Assembly: GCA_038106885.1 (NCBI GenBank)
Contig: JAYNFX010000005.1
Location: 1-60,668 of the forward strand
DNA from: UBA3537 sp038106885
Lineage (GTDB): Bacteria > Bacteroidota > Bacteroidia > Flavobacteriales > Flavobacteriaceae
Reading direction: 5' to 3'
Length of the DNA: 60,668 nt
The position numbers and the translations under genes were made by a program. Every line of letters starts with the position of its first letter. The first letter of the stretch is position 1. This document shows, in pieces, positions 16,910 through 26,180 of this stretch. The notes beneath the pieces are model-generated. The model worked only from the letters and a program-made list of their open reading frames with translations, was not told where the DNA came from and ran no database searches.

Positions 16910-19321
16910 ATGGCGGTTAAAAGTAATTTAACAGAAAATATAACCTTTGAAGAATTTAAAAATGAAGTCATCGAAGATTATAAAATTGCTGTTACTAGCC
17001 GAGAATGTAGTCTACTAGGCAGACGTGAGGTACTCACGGGAAAAGCTAAATTTGGAATTTTTGGTGGTGGTAAAGAATTGCCCCAAATAGCCTGGGCCAA
17101 ATCATTCAAGAAAGGTGATTTTCGATCAGGTTATTACAGGGATCAAACATTTATGATGGCCATTGGTAAACTATCAATCGAACAGTTTTTTGCAGGTCTT
17201 TATGCTCACACAGATATCAATCATGATCCAATGAGTGCTGGAAGACAAATGGGAGGACATTTTTTAACTCACTCTCTTGACGAAAATTTCAATTGGAAAG
17301 ACTTAACAAAGCAAAAGAATTCAAGTTCTGACATCTCTCCTACTGCCGCACAAATGCCTAGACTATTAGGTCTTGCTCAAGCTTCAAAAATATTCAAAAA
17401 TATAGAAAATTTTGATTCATCAAATTTTTCTAATAATGGAAATGAAGTTGCTTGGGGCACTATAGGAAATGCAAGCACTAGCGAAGGAATATTTTTTGAG
17501 ACTGTTAATGCTGCCGGAGTTTTACAAGTTCCGATGGTAATTAGCATATGGGATGACGAATATGGAATTTCGGTTCATGCAAAACATCAGACAACAAAAG
17601 AAAATATATCAAAAATACTCAAAGGGTTTCAAAGGGATGAAATTGACAAAGGCTATGAAATTTTAAATGTTAAAGGCTGGGATTATGTTGATCTTATTAA
17701 CTGCTATGAAAAGGCTGGCAGAATAGCTAGAAATGAACACGTCCCTGTTATAATACATGTGGAGGAATTAACACAACCACAAGGTCACTCAACCTCAGGA
17801 TCTCATGAAAGATATAAAGATTCTGAAAGGTTACTTTGGGAAAAAAACAATGATTGTAATATTAAATTTAGAAACTGGATAATTAGTAATGATATCTCAA
17901 ATGAAGATGAGTTGTTTGAAATTGAAAAAGATATAAAAGCTAAAGTCAAACTTGCAAAAATTAAGGCGTGGAATGATTTTTTAAATCCAATTAAAAATTC
18001 TGCTAATGAATTAAACTCTATACTAAAGAATGTTACTCAATTTTCTTCAAATAAAACCTTTGTACAAAAAGAAATTAAAAAACTTGAATCATTAAAAGAA
18101 CCTATAAAAAAAGATGTTCTTTCAATAGCTAGAAATTGTCTAAAGTATTTAATATTTGATAATAATTCAGCCAAAAATGATCTAATAAAATGGATTAATA
18201 ATTATTCTAAAATTGAACAGCCAAAGTTTAGTAGTTTGCTATATAGTGAATCGCATAATAGCCCCACTAAAATTAAACCTATTGATCCAATCTATGATGA
18301 GTCACCAGAATTTGTTGATGGCAGAATAATTATCAGAGATAATTTTGATATGATTTTTAAAAATTATCCAGAGAGTCTGATATTTGGTCAAGACTCAGGT
18401 GCAATTGGCGATGTAAATCAAGGCCTTGAAGGTTTACAACTTAAATATGGTAGCGAAAGAGTCGCTGACGCTGGTATACGAGAAGCAACTATAATTGGTC
18501 AAGGAATTGGAATGGCAATGCGTGGACTAAGACCTATCGCGGAAATACAATATTTAGATTACTTAATGTATGCTCTTCAAATAATAAGTGATGATTTAGC
18601 TACCCTTCATTATAGAACTTTTGGTAAACAGAAGGCGCCATTAATAATTCGTACAAGGGGTCACAGGCTCGAAGGTATTTGGCACTCAGGATCACAAATG
18701 GGTGGGATATTAAATTTAATCAGAGGTATATTCGTATTAGTTCCAAGAAATATGACAAAAGCTGCAGGTTTCTATAATACTCTTATAGAAGCTGATCAGC
18801 CAGCTTTAGTTGTAGAATGCCTTAACGGATACAGATTGAAAGAAAAAAAACCCAATAATATTGGATCTTTTAAAACTGCTGTCGGTGTAGTAGATATTAT
18901 CAAACTAGGAACTGATATCACAATAGTATCATATGGCTCAACATTACGCTTAGTTGAACAGGCAGCTAGAGAGCTTCTTGAAGTAGGAATTAATGCTGAA
19001 GTGATTGATGTTCAATCTCTAATACCATTTGATATTAATAATGATATTGCAAAAAGTTTAAACAAAACTAATCGTATTCTTATTGTTGATGAAGACGTTC
19101 CAGGAGGAGCTTCTGCTTACATATTATCAAAGATTCTAAATCAAGATAATGCATATGAAAATCTTGATAGTGCTCCTTCCCTTTTGACAGCCAAAGATCA
19201 TCGGCCTGCTTATGGTTCAGATGGTGATTACTTTAGCAAACCTTCTGTAAATGATATTTTTGAAAAAACGTATTCAATATTACATGAATCTGATCCAAAG
19301 AAGTATCCTAAACTAAGGTGA
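16910..19321 (+). CDS. 2-oxoacid dehydrogenase E1, fused alpha and beta subunits (branched-chain type)
   Basis: A thiamine-diphosphate decarboxylase component that passes acyl groups to a lipoylated E2; it resembles branched-chain 2-oxoacid dehydrogenase E1. The 803 residues join an alpha domain (about 1-400, with GDFRSGYYRDQTFMMAIG near 65 and the TPP region GNASTSEGIFFETVNAAG near 190) to a beta domain (about 465-803, with FGQDSGAIGDVNQG and EADQPALVVE). The classical GDG of the TPP motif reads GNAS here, as I recall for this Bacteroidota subfamily. The start ATG at 16910 follows a strong promoter. No E2 or E3 gene is nearby, so the substrate is inferred only from similarity. Confidence 0.9.
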   Translation: MAVKSNLTENITFEEFKNEVIEDYKIAVTSRECSLLGRREVLTGKAKFGIFGGGKELPQIAWAKSFKKGDFRSGYYRDQTFMMAIGKLSIEQFFAGLYAHTDINHDPMSAGRQMGGHFLTHSLDENFNWKDLTKQKNSSSDISPTAAQMPRLLGLAQASKIFKNIENFDSSNFSNNGNEVAWGTIGNASTSEGIFFETVNAAGVLQVPMVISIWDDEYGISVHAKHQTTKENISKILKGFQRDEIDKGYEILNVKGWDYVDLINCYEKAGRIARNEHVPVIIHVEELTQPQGHSTSGSHERYKDSERLLWEKNNDCNIKFRNWIISNDISNEDELFEIEKDIKAKVKLAKIKAWNDFLNPIKNSANELNSILKNVTQFSSNKTFVQKEIKKLESLKEPIKKDVLSIARNCLKYLIFDNNSAKNDLIKWINNYSKIEQPKFSSLLYSESHNSPTKIKPIDPIYDESPEFVDGRIIIRDNFDMIFKNYPESLIFGQDSGAIGDVNQGLEGLQLKYGSERVADAGIREATIIGQGIGMAMRGLRPIAEIQYLDYLMYALQIISDDLATLHYRTFGKQKAPLIIRTRGHRLEGIWHSGSQMGGILNLIRGIFVLVPRNMTKAAGFYNTLIEADQPALVVECLNGYRLKEKKPNNIGSFKTAVGVVDIIKLGTDITIVSYGSTLRLVEQAARELLEVGINAEVIDVQSLIPFDINNDIAKSLNKTNRILIVDEDVPGGASAYILSKILNQDNAYENLDSAPSLLTAKDHRPAYGSDGDYFSKPSVNDIFEKTYSILHESDPKKYPKLR

Positions 19322-19407
19322 AAATTTTGTGAGGTATTTTAAAAATCGTATTATTAAATTCTAAGAGTATTATTTAAAAAAACATTAATTAATAACAATC
19401 AAATATA

Positions 19408-20874
19408 ATGCCTAAAGACTCTAAACAAATTTCATTAATTCAGGCTTTTATTCCTATTGCAGCATTAGTATTAATACTTTTTTATAATGTTTTCTTTGTA
19501 TATGGAGATGATGCTTTGAGTGGTAGTAACCAATTTGTATTACTAATTGGATCAGCAATTGCTGCATCAATTGGTTTCATAAACAAAGTGCCGTTTGAAA
19601 AAATGATCTTAGAAATTTCAGAAAATTTAAAATCTTCAACTAATGCGCTGTTAATCCTGCTAATGGTTGGAGCTCTTTCAGGAACTTGGTTAGTCAGCGG
19701 TGTAATACCAACGATGGTTTTTTATGGACTTAAAATACTCGATCCTTCATTTTTCCTTTTAGCTTCATTGCTAATTTGCGCAATTATTTCTTTAGCAACT
19801 GGTAGTAGTTGGGGCACATCCGCTACAGTTGGAATAGCACTAATTGGAATTGGAGAGAGTCTAGGTATTTCTTCAGGAATGACAGCTGGAGCTGTGCTTT
19901 CTGGAGCATATTTTGGTGATAAAATGTCTCCAATGAGCGATACTACAAATCTTGCTCCTGCAATGGCTGGATCAGATCTATTTAGTCACATAAGATATAT
20001 GACTATTACAACTATACCTACATTTATATTGACATTAATTATATTTACTATAATTGGATTTAATTTAAATGTTGATGGAAACCCAAATTTAACTGATAAA
20101 TTAGATGCAATTGAAAATGCATTTAATGTAACACCGTTACTAATGTTTGTGCCTGGAGTTGTCATTTTTCTTATTTACAGAAAAACACCAGCGCTAGTTG
20201 CACTATTCATAGGGGTAATTGTTGCTGGAGTAGCATCAATATTTTTTCAACCAAATATAATAGTAGAAATATCCAATTCAAATATTTTAAATTTTAATTC
20301 AGCCTACAAAGGTGTAATGCAATCCATTACAGTAGATACTTCTATTGAAACAGCTAGCTCTGAATTAAATGATTTATTATCGTCTGGAGGAATGAAGGGA
20401 ATGCTAGGGACCGTTTGGTTGATTATATGTGCAATGGTATTTGGTGGTGTTATGGAATCTATCGGTGCACTTACAATAATTAGCAAGTCAATTCTTAAAC
20501 TTGCTAAATCAACTTTTGGTTTATTTACAAGTACTGTGGCAAGTTGTTTAGCTCTGAATATTACAGCTTCTGACCAATATCTTGCAATTGTAATTCCAGG
20601 AAAGATGTTTAAAAAAGCTTATGAAAATAAAGGTTTAGCACCAGAAAACTTAAGTCGAACTTTAGAAGATTCAGGGACTGTAACATCCGTACTAATTCCA
20701 TGGAATACATGTGGCGCTTATCAAAGTAGCGTTTTAGGAGTTTCAGTAGCCGATTATTTTATTTACGCCTTTTTTAACTGGATAAGTCCATTTATGACTC
20801 TATTTATTGCAGCATTGGGGTACAAAATAAAACTAAACTCCCATCAGAAAGATTTATTAAGGAATAATAAATAA
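19408..20874 (+). CDS. nhaC: Na+/H+ antiporter of the NhaC family
   Basis: An inner-membrane antiporter that exports Na+ (or exchanges organic substrates) in return for protons. The 488 residues have about eleven hydrophobic helices and the NhaC signature region ATGSSWGTSATVGIALIGIG followed by GAYFGDKMSPMSDTTNLAPA near 165-190. A second conserved stretch, LEDSGTVTSVLIPWNTCGAY, occurs near 415-435. It sits alone between the E1 gene and katG on the same strand, with 86 and 65 base gaps. NhaC relatives also transport malate/lactate or amino acids, so the exact substrate is open. Confidence 0.9.
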   Translation: MPKDSKQISLIQAFIPIAALVLILFYNVFFVYGDDALSGSNQFVLLIGSAIAASIGFINKVPFEKMILEISENLKSSTNALLILLMVGALSGTWLVSGVIPTMVFYGLKILDPSFFLLASLLICAIISLATGSSWGTSATVGIALIGIGESLGISSGMTAGAVLSGAYFGDKMSPMSDTTNLAPAMAGSDLFSHIRYMTITTIPTFILTLIIFTIIGFNLNVDGNPNLTDKLDAIENAFNVTPLLMFVPGVVIFLIYRKTPALVALFIGVIVAGVASIFFQPNIIVEISNSNILNFNSAYKGVMQSITVDTSIETASSELNDLLSSGGMKGMLGTVWLIICAMVFGGVMESIGALTIISKSILKLAKSTFGLFTSTVASCLALNITASDQYLAIVIPGKMFKKAYENKGLAPENLSRTLEDSGTVTSVLIPWNTCGAYQSSVLGVSVADYFIYAFFNWISPFMTLFIAALGYKIKLNSHQKDLLRNNK

Positions 20875-20911
20875 TAATTGATAAAAAAAATTGAAAAATT
20901 ATTTTTTATTA

Positions 20912-20929
20912 ATTTAGTTTAAACTAAAT
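20912..20929 (+). promoter_or_regulatory. 18-bp perfect palindrome upstream of katG (candidate operator)
   Basis: ATTTAGTTTAAACTAAAT is identical to its reverse complement and ends 10 bases before the katG ATG. The position suits a binding site for a dimeric redox regulator, but it does not match a PerR or Fur box I know. AT-rich sequence produces such palindromes by chance at a modest rate, so this is a candidate only. Confidence 0.3.
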
Positions 20930-20939
20930 ATTAAATATT

Positions 20940-23063
20940 ATGAGCGAAAGTAAATGTCCATTTCATGGTTCAACAACAAAACCAAATCTTGGAACGCAAA
21001 ACAAAGATTGGTGGCCAAATAATCTAAATCTTGATATTTTAAGACAACATGATTTGAAAAGTAATCCTCTTTATGAAATAAACTATAGAGAATTAGTAAA
21101 AAAATTAGACTTAAAATCCGTCAAAGAAGACTTGAAGAAACTCATGACAGACAGCAAAGATTGGTGGCCAGCTGATTATGGCCATTATGGACCTTTCTTT
21201 ATTAGGATGACATGGCATGCAGCAGGAACGTACAGGACTGGTGATGGACGTGGTGGAGCTGCTACAGGAGCTCAAAGATTTGCACCATTAAATTCCTGGC
21301 CAGATAATGGCAATTTAGATAAAGCACGAAGATTATTATGGCCAATCAAAGAAAAATACGGAAACTCACTCAGCTGGGCTGATCTTTTAGTTTTAGCTGG
21401 AAATGTTGCTATAGAGGATATGGGTGGGCCTAATCATGGAACTGCATTGGGGAGAAATGATATTTGGCAATCTGAAAAAGACATTTATTGGGGTTCTGAA
21501 GATGAGTGGTTAGGAGATAATCGCTATGGGAAGACAAGACAAGATCTAGAAAATCCTTTAGCTGCTGTTCAAATGGGATTAATTTATGTAAATCCACAAG
21601 GACCAAATGCAAATCCTGATCCAAAGCTTTCCGCTCAAGATGTACGTGAAACGTTTAAGAGAATGGCTATGAATGATGAAGAAACTGTTGCACTAACAGC
21701 TGGTGGTCACACTTTTGGAAAAGCACATGGTGCAGGTTCGGAAGATTTTGTAGGAAATGAACCAGAAGGCTCAGAAATTGAAGCTCAAGGATTTGGATGG
21801 GAAAATAAGTTCAAATCAGGAAAAGGCGTTGATACCATAACTAGTGGAATCGAAGGACCATGGACAACAAATCCAATTAAATGGGACATGGATTATTTAA
21901 AATTATTATTCAAATACGAATGGGAATGTAAAAAAAGTCCAGCAGGTGCATGGCAATGGCACCCTATTGATTGTCATGAAAATGATATGGTACCTGAGGT
22001 TGATGGAAGTAATAATAAAGTACTTCCGATGATGACAACTGCTGATATATCCTTGAAAATTGACCCAGATTATAATAAAATTTGTAAGAAATTTTTAAAT
22101 GACCCTAAGAAGTTTGAAGATGCATTTGCTAAAGCATGGTTTAAACTCCTCCATAGAGATATGGGACCAAAAAGTAATTATGTTTGTGGCGATTTTAAAG
22201 ATGTTGACTACAAATGGCAAGATCCAATAAATCCAACTTCTGTAATCCCTGAGGAAAAAGAAAAAGAAATAAGAAAGAGCATAATTAACTGTGGTTTGTC
22301 CCAAACCGAATTAATAGAAACAGCTTGGGCATCAGCTTCAACATTTAGAAAGTCGGACAACCGCGGTGGAGCTAACGGATCAAGAATTAGATTAAATCCT
22401 CAAATAAATTGGGAAGTTAATAAACCAAAACAATTACAAAAAGTACTGGCAGTATTTGAAAACATTTCTAACGAATTTGATGTTAGTGTAGCAGATGTTA
22501 TAATCATAGGTGGAGCTGTTGGAATTGAAATTGCTTCAGGAAGTTATGTAAAAGTCACAACTGGACGTGGAGATGCAACCCAGGAAGATACTGATATTGA
22601 CTCGTTCAATTTGCTTAAACCAAAAGCATGTGGCTTCCGTAATTATTGCGAGAAAGAGTTTTCAGTTTCTCCAGAAGAATTAATGTTAGACAAAGCACAG
22701 CTTCTAGGACTTTCAACTGTAGAACTAACAGTTTTATATGGCGGACTTAGATCAGTTGGAATCTCATACACTGGAGAGGGAATTTGGACAAATGGAAGAT
22801 TAGATAATAGCTGGTTCAAAACCCTATTATCTATGGATGTGAAATGGGAAAAAACAGGATATAATTCTTACCAAGCAAAAAATCGCAATTCTTTAAAAAT
22901 TGAGCGTAAAGCCAGTAGAACTGATTTAGTTTTTGGTTCAAATTCTGAGCTTAGAGCAATTGTTGAAGTTTATGCTACGGATCAGAATAAAGATAAATTT
23001 ATTAATGATTTCATTTCTGTATGGAACAAAATAATGAATGCTGATCGTTTTGATTTAATTTAG
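20940..23063 (+). CDS. katG: Catalase-peroxidase KatG
   Basis: A bifunctional haem enzyme that disproportionates H2O2 and oxidises electron donors. The 707-residue product has both tandem peroxidase-like halves. Distal residues Arg89, Trp92 and His93 (RMTWHAAGTYR), the proximal haem ligand His257 (GGHTFGK) and the Trp92-Tyr216-Met242 set needed for the catalase-specific covalent adduct are all present with family spacing (Tyr to Met is 26 residues). No signal peptide is seen, so it is cytoplasmic. It is monocistronic: a palindrome lies just upstream and a strong intrinsic terminator follows the stop by 26 bases. Confidence 0.97.
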   Translation: MSESKCPFHGSTTKPNLGTQNKDWWPNNLNLDILRQHDLKSNPLYEINYRELVKKLDLKSVKEDLKKLMTDSKDWWPADYGHYGPFFIRMTWHAAGTYRTGDGRGGAATGAQRFAPLNSWPDNGNLDKARRLLWPIKEKYGNSLSWADLLVLAGNVAIEDMGGPNHGTALGRNDIWQSEKDIYWGSEDEWLGDNRYGKTRQDLENPLAAVQMGLIYVNPQGPNANPDPKLSAQDVRETFKRMAMNDEETVALTAGGHTFGKAHGAGSEDFVGNEPEGSEIEAQGFGWENKFKSGKGVDTITSGIEGPWTTNPIKWDMDYLKLLFKYEWECKKSPAGAWQWHPIDCHENDMVPEVDGSNNKVLPMMTTADISLKIDPDYNKICKKFLNDPKKFEDAFAKAWFKLLHRDMGPKSNYVCGDFKDVDYKWQDPINPTSVIPEEKEKEIRKSIINCGLSQTELIETAWASASTFRKSDNRGGANGSRIRLNPQINWEVNKPKQLQKVLAVFENISNEFDVSVADVIIIGGAVGIEIASGSYVKVTTGRGDATQEDTDIDSFNLLKPKACGFRNYCEKEFSVSPEELMLDKAQLLGLSTVELTVLYGGLRSVGISYTGEGIWTNGRLDNSWFKTLLSMDVKWEKTGYNSYQAKNRNSLKIERKASRTDLVFGSNSELRAIVEVYATDQNKDKFINDFISVWNKIMNADRFDLI

Positions 23064-23089
23064 ATAAATATCAAATGTAACCTATGATA

Positions 23090-23121
23090 AAAAAACACCT
23101 AGAATTATTTAGGTGTTTTTT
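23090..23121 (+). terminator. Intrinsic terminator downstream of katG
   Basis: A perfect 12-bp stem (AAAAAACACCTA paired with TAGGTGTTTTTT) surrounds an 8-base loop and is followed by a T-rich tail. The A and T arms make it usable in both directions. It cleanly separates katG from ftsK. Confidence 0.85.
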
Positions 23122-23167
23122 GTTTTTGACTATATATATTGATAATAGGATAAAGTTTATTAATTTG

Positions 23168-23175
23168 TATTTTTG
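23168..23175 (+). promoter_or_regulatory. Candidate -7 box for ftsK-lolA-lptF
   Basis: TATTTTTG matches TAnnTTTG and lies 18 bases upstream of the ftsK ATG, after the katG terminator. The -33 element is not clear. Confidence 0.38.
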
Positions 23176-23193
23176 TTTAGCTAACCATTATTT

Positions 23194-25539
23194 ATGAGAA
23201 AAAGTAAAAATTTAAACGATAAAATTAATGTCGAGATTAGCAACTCACATCGCCTATTCATTGGTAGTCTTTTAATTTTATTATCAATTGCTTTATTCTT
23301 ATCTATAATCTCATATTTTTTTACAGGTGAAAATGATCAGAGTGCACTGGTCGATTTTTTTGAAAGGTCTACAAAAACTGAAAATTGGCTAAGTAAGGTT
23401 GGTGCTTGGATAAGCCACTTTATTGTTTTTAAGGGATTTGGAGTAAGTTCAATTATCTTCTCTGTACTATTATTTAAGTCTGGAATAAGTGTATTTAAAA
23501 ATTCACCAAAGAAGAAACTTATTGACAATTGGTTGTGGGGAACATTATCAATTAGTTGGTTATCTATCTTTTTTGGATTTTTTATTACTATGCCCAACCT
23601 TGGAGGAACAATTGGTTATGAATTAAATCTATTTTTAAACGATTATACTGGAAAGATTGGAACTGTCATAGTTCTTACGCTTAGTTTTATCTTTTACTTA
23701 TCAGTTCGACAAAAAATAACTCCAAAACAAATATTTAAACTGATAAATTTTAAAAGTACCAAAGAAGAAAGATTACAAGATAAACAAGATTCAAGTTATG
23801 TAAATGAAAATGACTCTCAAGATATTGTAAACAAAAATGAATACAATTTTCAAAAACCATTAGAAAGTTTAGAGCCAACCATAAAAAATCATTCACAAAT
23901 AAATATTACTAAGAATGACAGTAGTAAAGAAAGTATTGTTTCCGAGAATTTAAAAATGGAGGTTACTGTTGCTCCAGAAGAAGCTTCTGAAATTGATAAT
24001 TTGGCTGCCAAATTAGTTGCTGATTATGGCGAAGTAGATCCAACACTTGAATTATCAAAATTTATTTTTCCACATCTAGAGCTTTTGAAAAAATATGATA
24101 CTGAGGGAATTACTATAGATCAGGAAGAATTAGAGGATAATAAAAATAAAATAGTAGAAACATTAAATAATTATAAAATTGGCATTAGTAGTATAAAAGC
24201 AACTGTTGGTCCAACAGTTACATTGTATGAAATTATTCCTGATGCCGGAATAAGAATTTCGAAAATTAAGAATCTTGAAGATGATATTGCACTGTCGCTT
24301 TCCGCACTAGGAATTCGTATTATTGCACCTATACCAGGAAGAGGGACTATTGGAATTGAAGTTCCTAATAAAAATGCTACAATTGTTTCAATGAATTCTG
24401 TTATATCTTCTAAGAGGTTTCAAACAACTGAAATGGAGCTTCCAATAGCACTAGGGAAAACAATTAATAATGAAACATTTGTAGTGGATCTTTCTAAAAT
24501 GCCACATTTATTGATGGCTGGAGCAACTGGACAAGGAAAATCCGTGGGACTAAATGCTGTATTAGCGTCATTATTATACAAAAAACATCCTGCTGAAGTC
24601 AAATTTGTTTTGGTTGATCCTAAAAAAGTTGAATTAACCCTATTCAATAAAATTGAGCGTCATTATTTGGCAAAACTTCCTGATAGTGAAGATGCTATAA
24701 TTACTGACAATACTAAAGTTATTAATACTTTAAATTCTCTATGCATTGAAATGGATAATCGCTACGATTTACTCAAAACAGCATTTTGTAGAAATATTAA
24801 AGAATATAATACCAAGTTTAAAGCAAGAAAGTTAAATCCTAATGATGGTCATAAATTTTTACCATATATCGTTTTAGTCGTAGATGAATTTGCAGATTTA
24901 ATAATGACTGCTGGAAAAGAAGTAGAAACCCCTATTGCCAGGTTGGCACAACTAGCAAGAGCAATTGGTATTCATTTAATAATTGCAACTCAAAGACCAT
25001 CTGTGAATGTTATCACTGGTATTATTAAGGCAAATTTTCCTGCTAGAATAGCCTTTAGAGTGACTTCTAAGATTGATTCAAGAACAATTCTTGATAGTTC
25101 AGGAGCTGATCAACTTATTGGACGTGGGGATATGCTTTATACTCAAGGAAATGATTTAACTCGAATTCAATGCGCATTTATTGATACTCCTGAAGTTGAA
25201 TTATTAACAGAATTTATCGGATCTCAAAAAGCTTACTCAAGTGCATACATTCTTCCAGAATATATAAGTGAAGATTCTGGCACAAGTCTTGATATTGATA
25301 TAAATGATCGAGATAAGCTTTTTAGAGAAGCTGCTGAAGTAATTGTGACGGCACAACAAGGCTCAGCTTCACTTTTACAGAGAAAATTAAAATTAGGCTA
25401 TAACAGAGCAGGTCGATTAATTGATCAATTAGAAGCTGCTGGGATAGTCGGCCCATTTGAAGGTAGTAAAGCCCGTCAAGTACTCATTACCGACTTATTA
25501 GCATTAAATAAATTATTAGAAAATGAATCAAATATCTAA
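23194..25539 (+). CDS. ftsK: DNA translocase FtsK/SpoIIIE
   Basis: A septum-located motor that pumps chromosome termini apart and activates XerCD at dif. The 781 residues contain an N-terminal membrane domain of about four helices (25-185), a short charged linker (about 190-270, far shorter than in E. coli) and the alpha/beta motor domain. Walker A AGATGQGKS is near 443-451 and Walker B VLVVDEFADL near 561-570. The last 65 residues form the winged-helix gamma domain that reads KOPS-like sites (QRKLKLGYNRAGRLIDQLE). Its 3' end overlaps lolA by 17 bases. The partner recombinase gene xerD is about 6 kb downstream. Confidence 0.96.
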   Translation: MRKSKNLNDKINVEISNSHRLFIGSLLILLSIALFLSIISYFFTGENDQSALVDFFERSTKTENWLSKVGAWISHFIVFKGFGVSSIIFSVLLFKSGISVFKNSPKKKLIDNWLWGTLSISWLSIFFGFFITMPNLGGTIGYELNLFLNDYTGKIGTVIVLTLSFIFYLSVRQKITPKQIFKLINFKSTKEERLQDKQDSSYVNENDSQDIVNKNEYNFQKPLESLEPTIKNHSQINITKNDSSKESIVSENLKMEVTVAPEEASEIDNLAAKLVADYGEVDPTLELSKFIFPHLELLKKYDTEGITIDQEELEDNKNKIVETLNNYKIGISSIKATVGPTVTLYEIIPDAGIRISKIKNLEDDIALSLSALGIRIIAPIPGRGTIGIEVPNKNATIVSMNSVISSKRFQTTEMELPIALGKTINNETFVVDLSKMPHLLMAGATGQGKSVGLNAVLASLLYKKHPAEVKFVLVDPKKVELTLFNKIERHYLAKLPDSEDAIITDNTKVINTLNSLCIEMDNRYDLLKTAFCRNIKEYNTKFKARKLNPNDGHKFLPYIVLVVDEFADLIMTAGKEVETPIARLAQLARAIGIHLIIATQRPSVNVITGIIKANFPARIAFRVTSKIDSRTILDSSGADQLIGRGDMLYTQGNDLTRIQCAFIDTPEVELLTEFIGSQKAYSSAYILPEYISEDSGTSLDIDINDRDKLFREAAEVIVTAQQGSASLLQRKLKLGYNRAGRLIDQLEAAGIVGPFEGSKARQVLITDLLALNKLLENESNI

Positions 25540-26173
25540 AATAATATTTTTAATATTTTTATTAAGTAAAGTGAATTATGCTCAAAACCAGGATCAAGAG
25601 GCTAAATCCCTTTTAGATGAGGTTAATTCAAAAATCAATAGTTATAATAATATTCAAATTTCATTTCAATATGTACTTGAAAATGAAGATGAGTTCATTA
25701 GACAAGAGACATTTGGTGAGCTTTCAATAAACCAAAATAAATATGTACTAGAAGTATTAGGAATAACAAGAATTTTTGATGGATCAAAATTATATACAAT
25801 TAGTAAAGATGATGAGGAGGTAACTATTTCAAGTAATATAAGCCAAGATGAAAATACAATTTTGCCAAATAATCTATTGAATTTTTTTGAAAATGGATAC
25901 AATTTTAAATTAGATATTTTACAAAATAAATTTGGCCGAGATATCCAATATATAAAATTCACTCCAATTGATTCTAATTCAGAAATAAGTTACATCTTAT
26001 TAGGAATTGATTTAAATACAAAACATATTTATAATTTAATTGAGATTGGAAAAAATAGCACAAAATCAACCATAACTATATTAAACTTTAACTCAACAAT
26101 TGAACTAGAAAAATCCTTTTTTAATTTTAACAAATCTGATTACCCTGATTACTACATAAACAAAATAGATTAG
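25523..26173 (+). CDS. lolA: Outer-membrane lipoprotein carrier protein LolA
   Basis: A periplasmic chaperone that ferries lipoproteins from the inner to the outer membrane. The 216-residue product begins with a cleavable signal peptide (SKIIFLIFLLSKVNYAQ) and continues as a beta-rich LolA fold with EETFG-like early strands (FIRQETFGELSI) and a long unclosed barrel. The ATG at 25523 lies inside the end of ftsK (17-base overlap, different frame), so translation is likely coupled. The lptF-like gene follows 7 bases later. I recall ftsK-lolA-lptF as a common flavobacterial arrangement. Confidence 0.88.
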   Translation: MNQISKIIFLIFLLSKVNYAQNQDQEAKSLLDEVNSKINSYNNIQISFQYVLENEDEFIRQETFGELSINQNKYVLEVLGITRIFDGSKLYTISKDDEEVTISSNISQDENTILPNNLLNFFENGYNFKLDILQNKFGRDIQYIKFTPIDSNSEISYILLGIDLNTKHIYNLIEIGKNSTKSTITILNFNSTIELEKSFFNFNKSDYPDYYINKID

Positions 26174-26180
26174 CTAGGCT

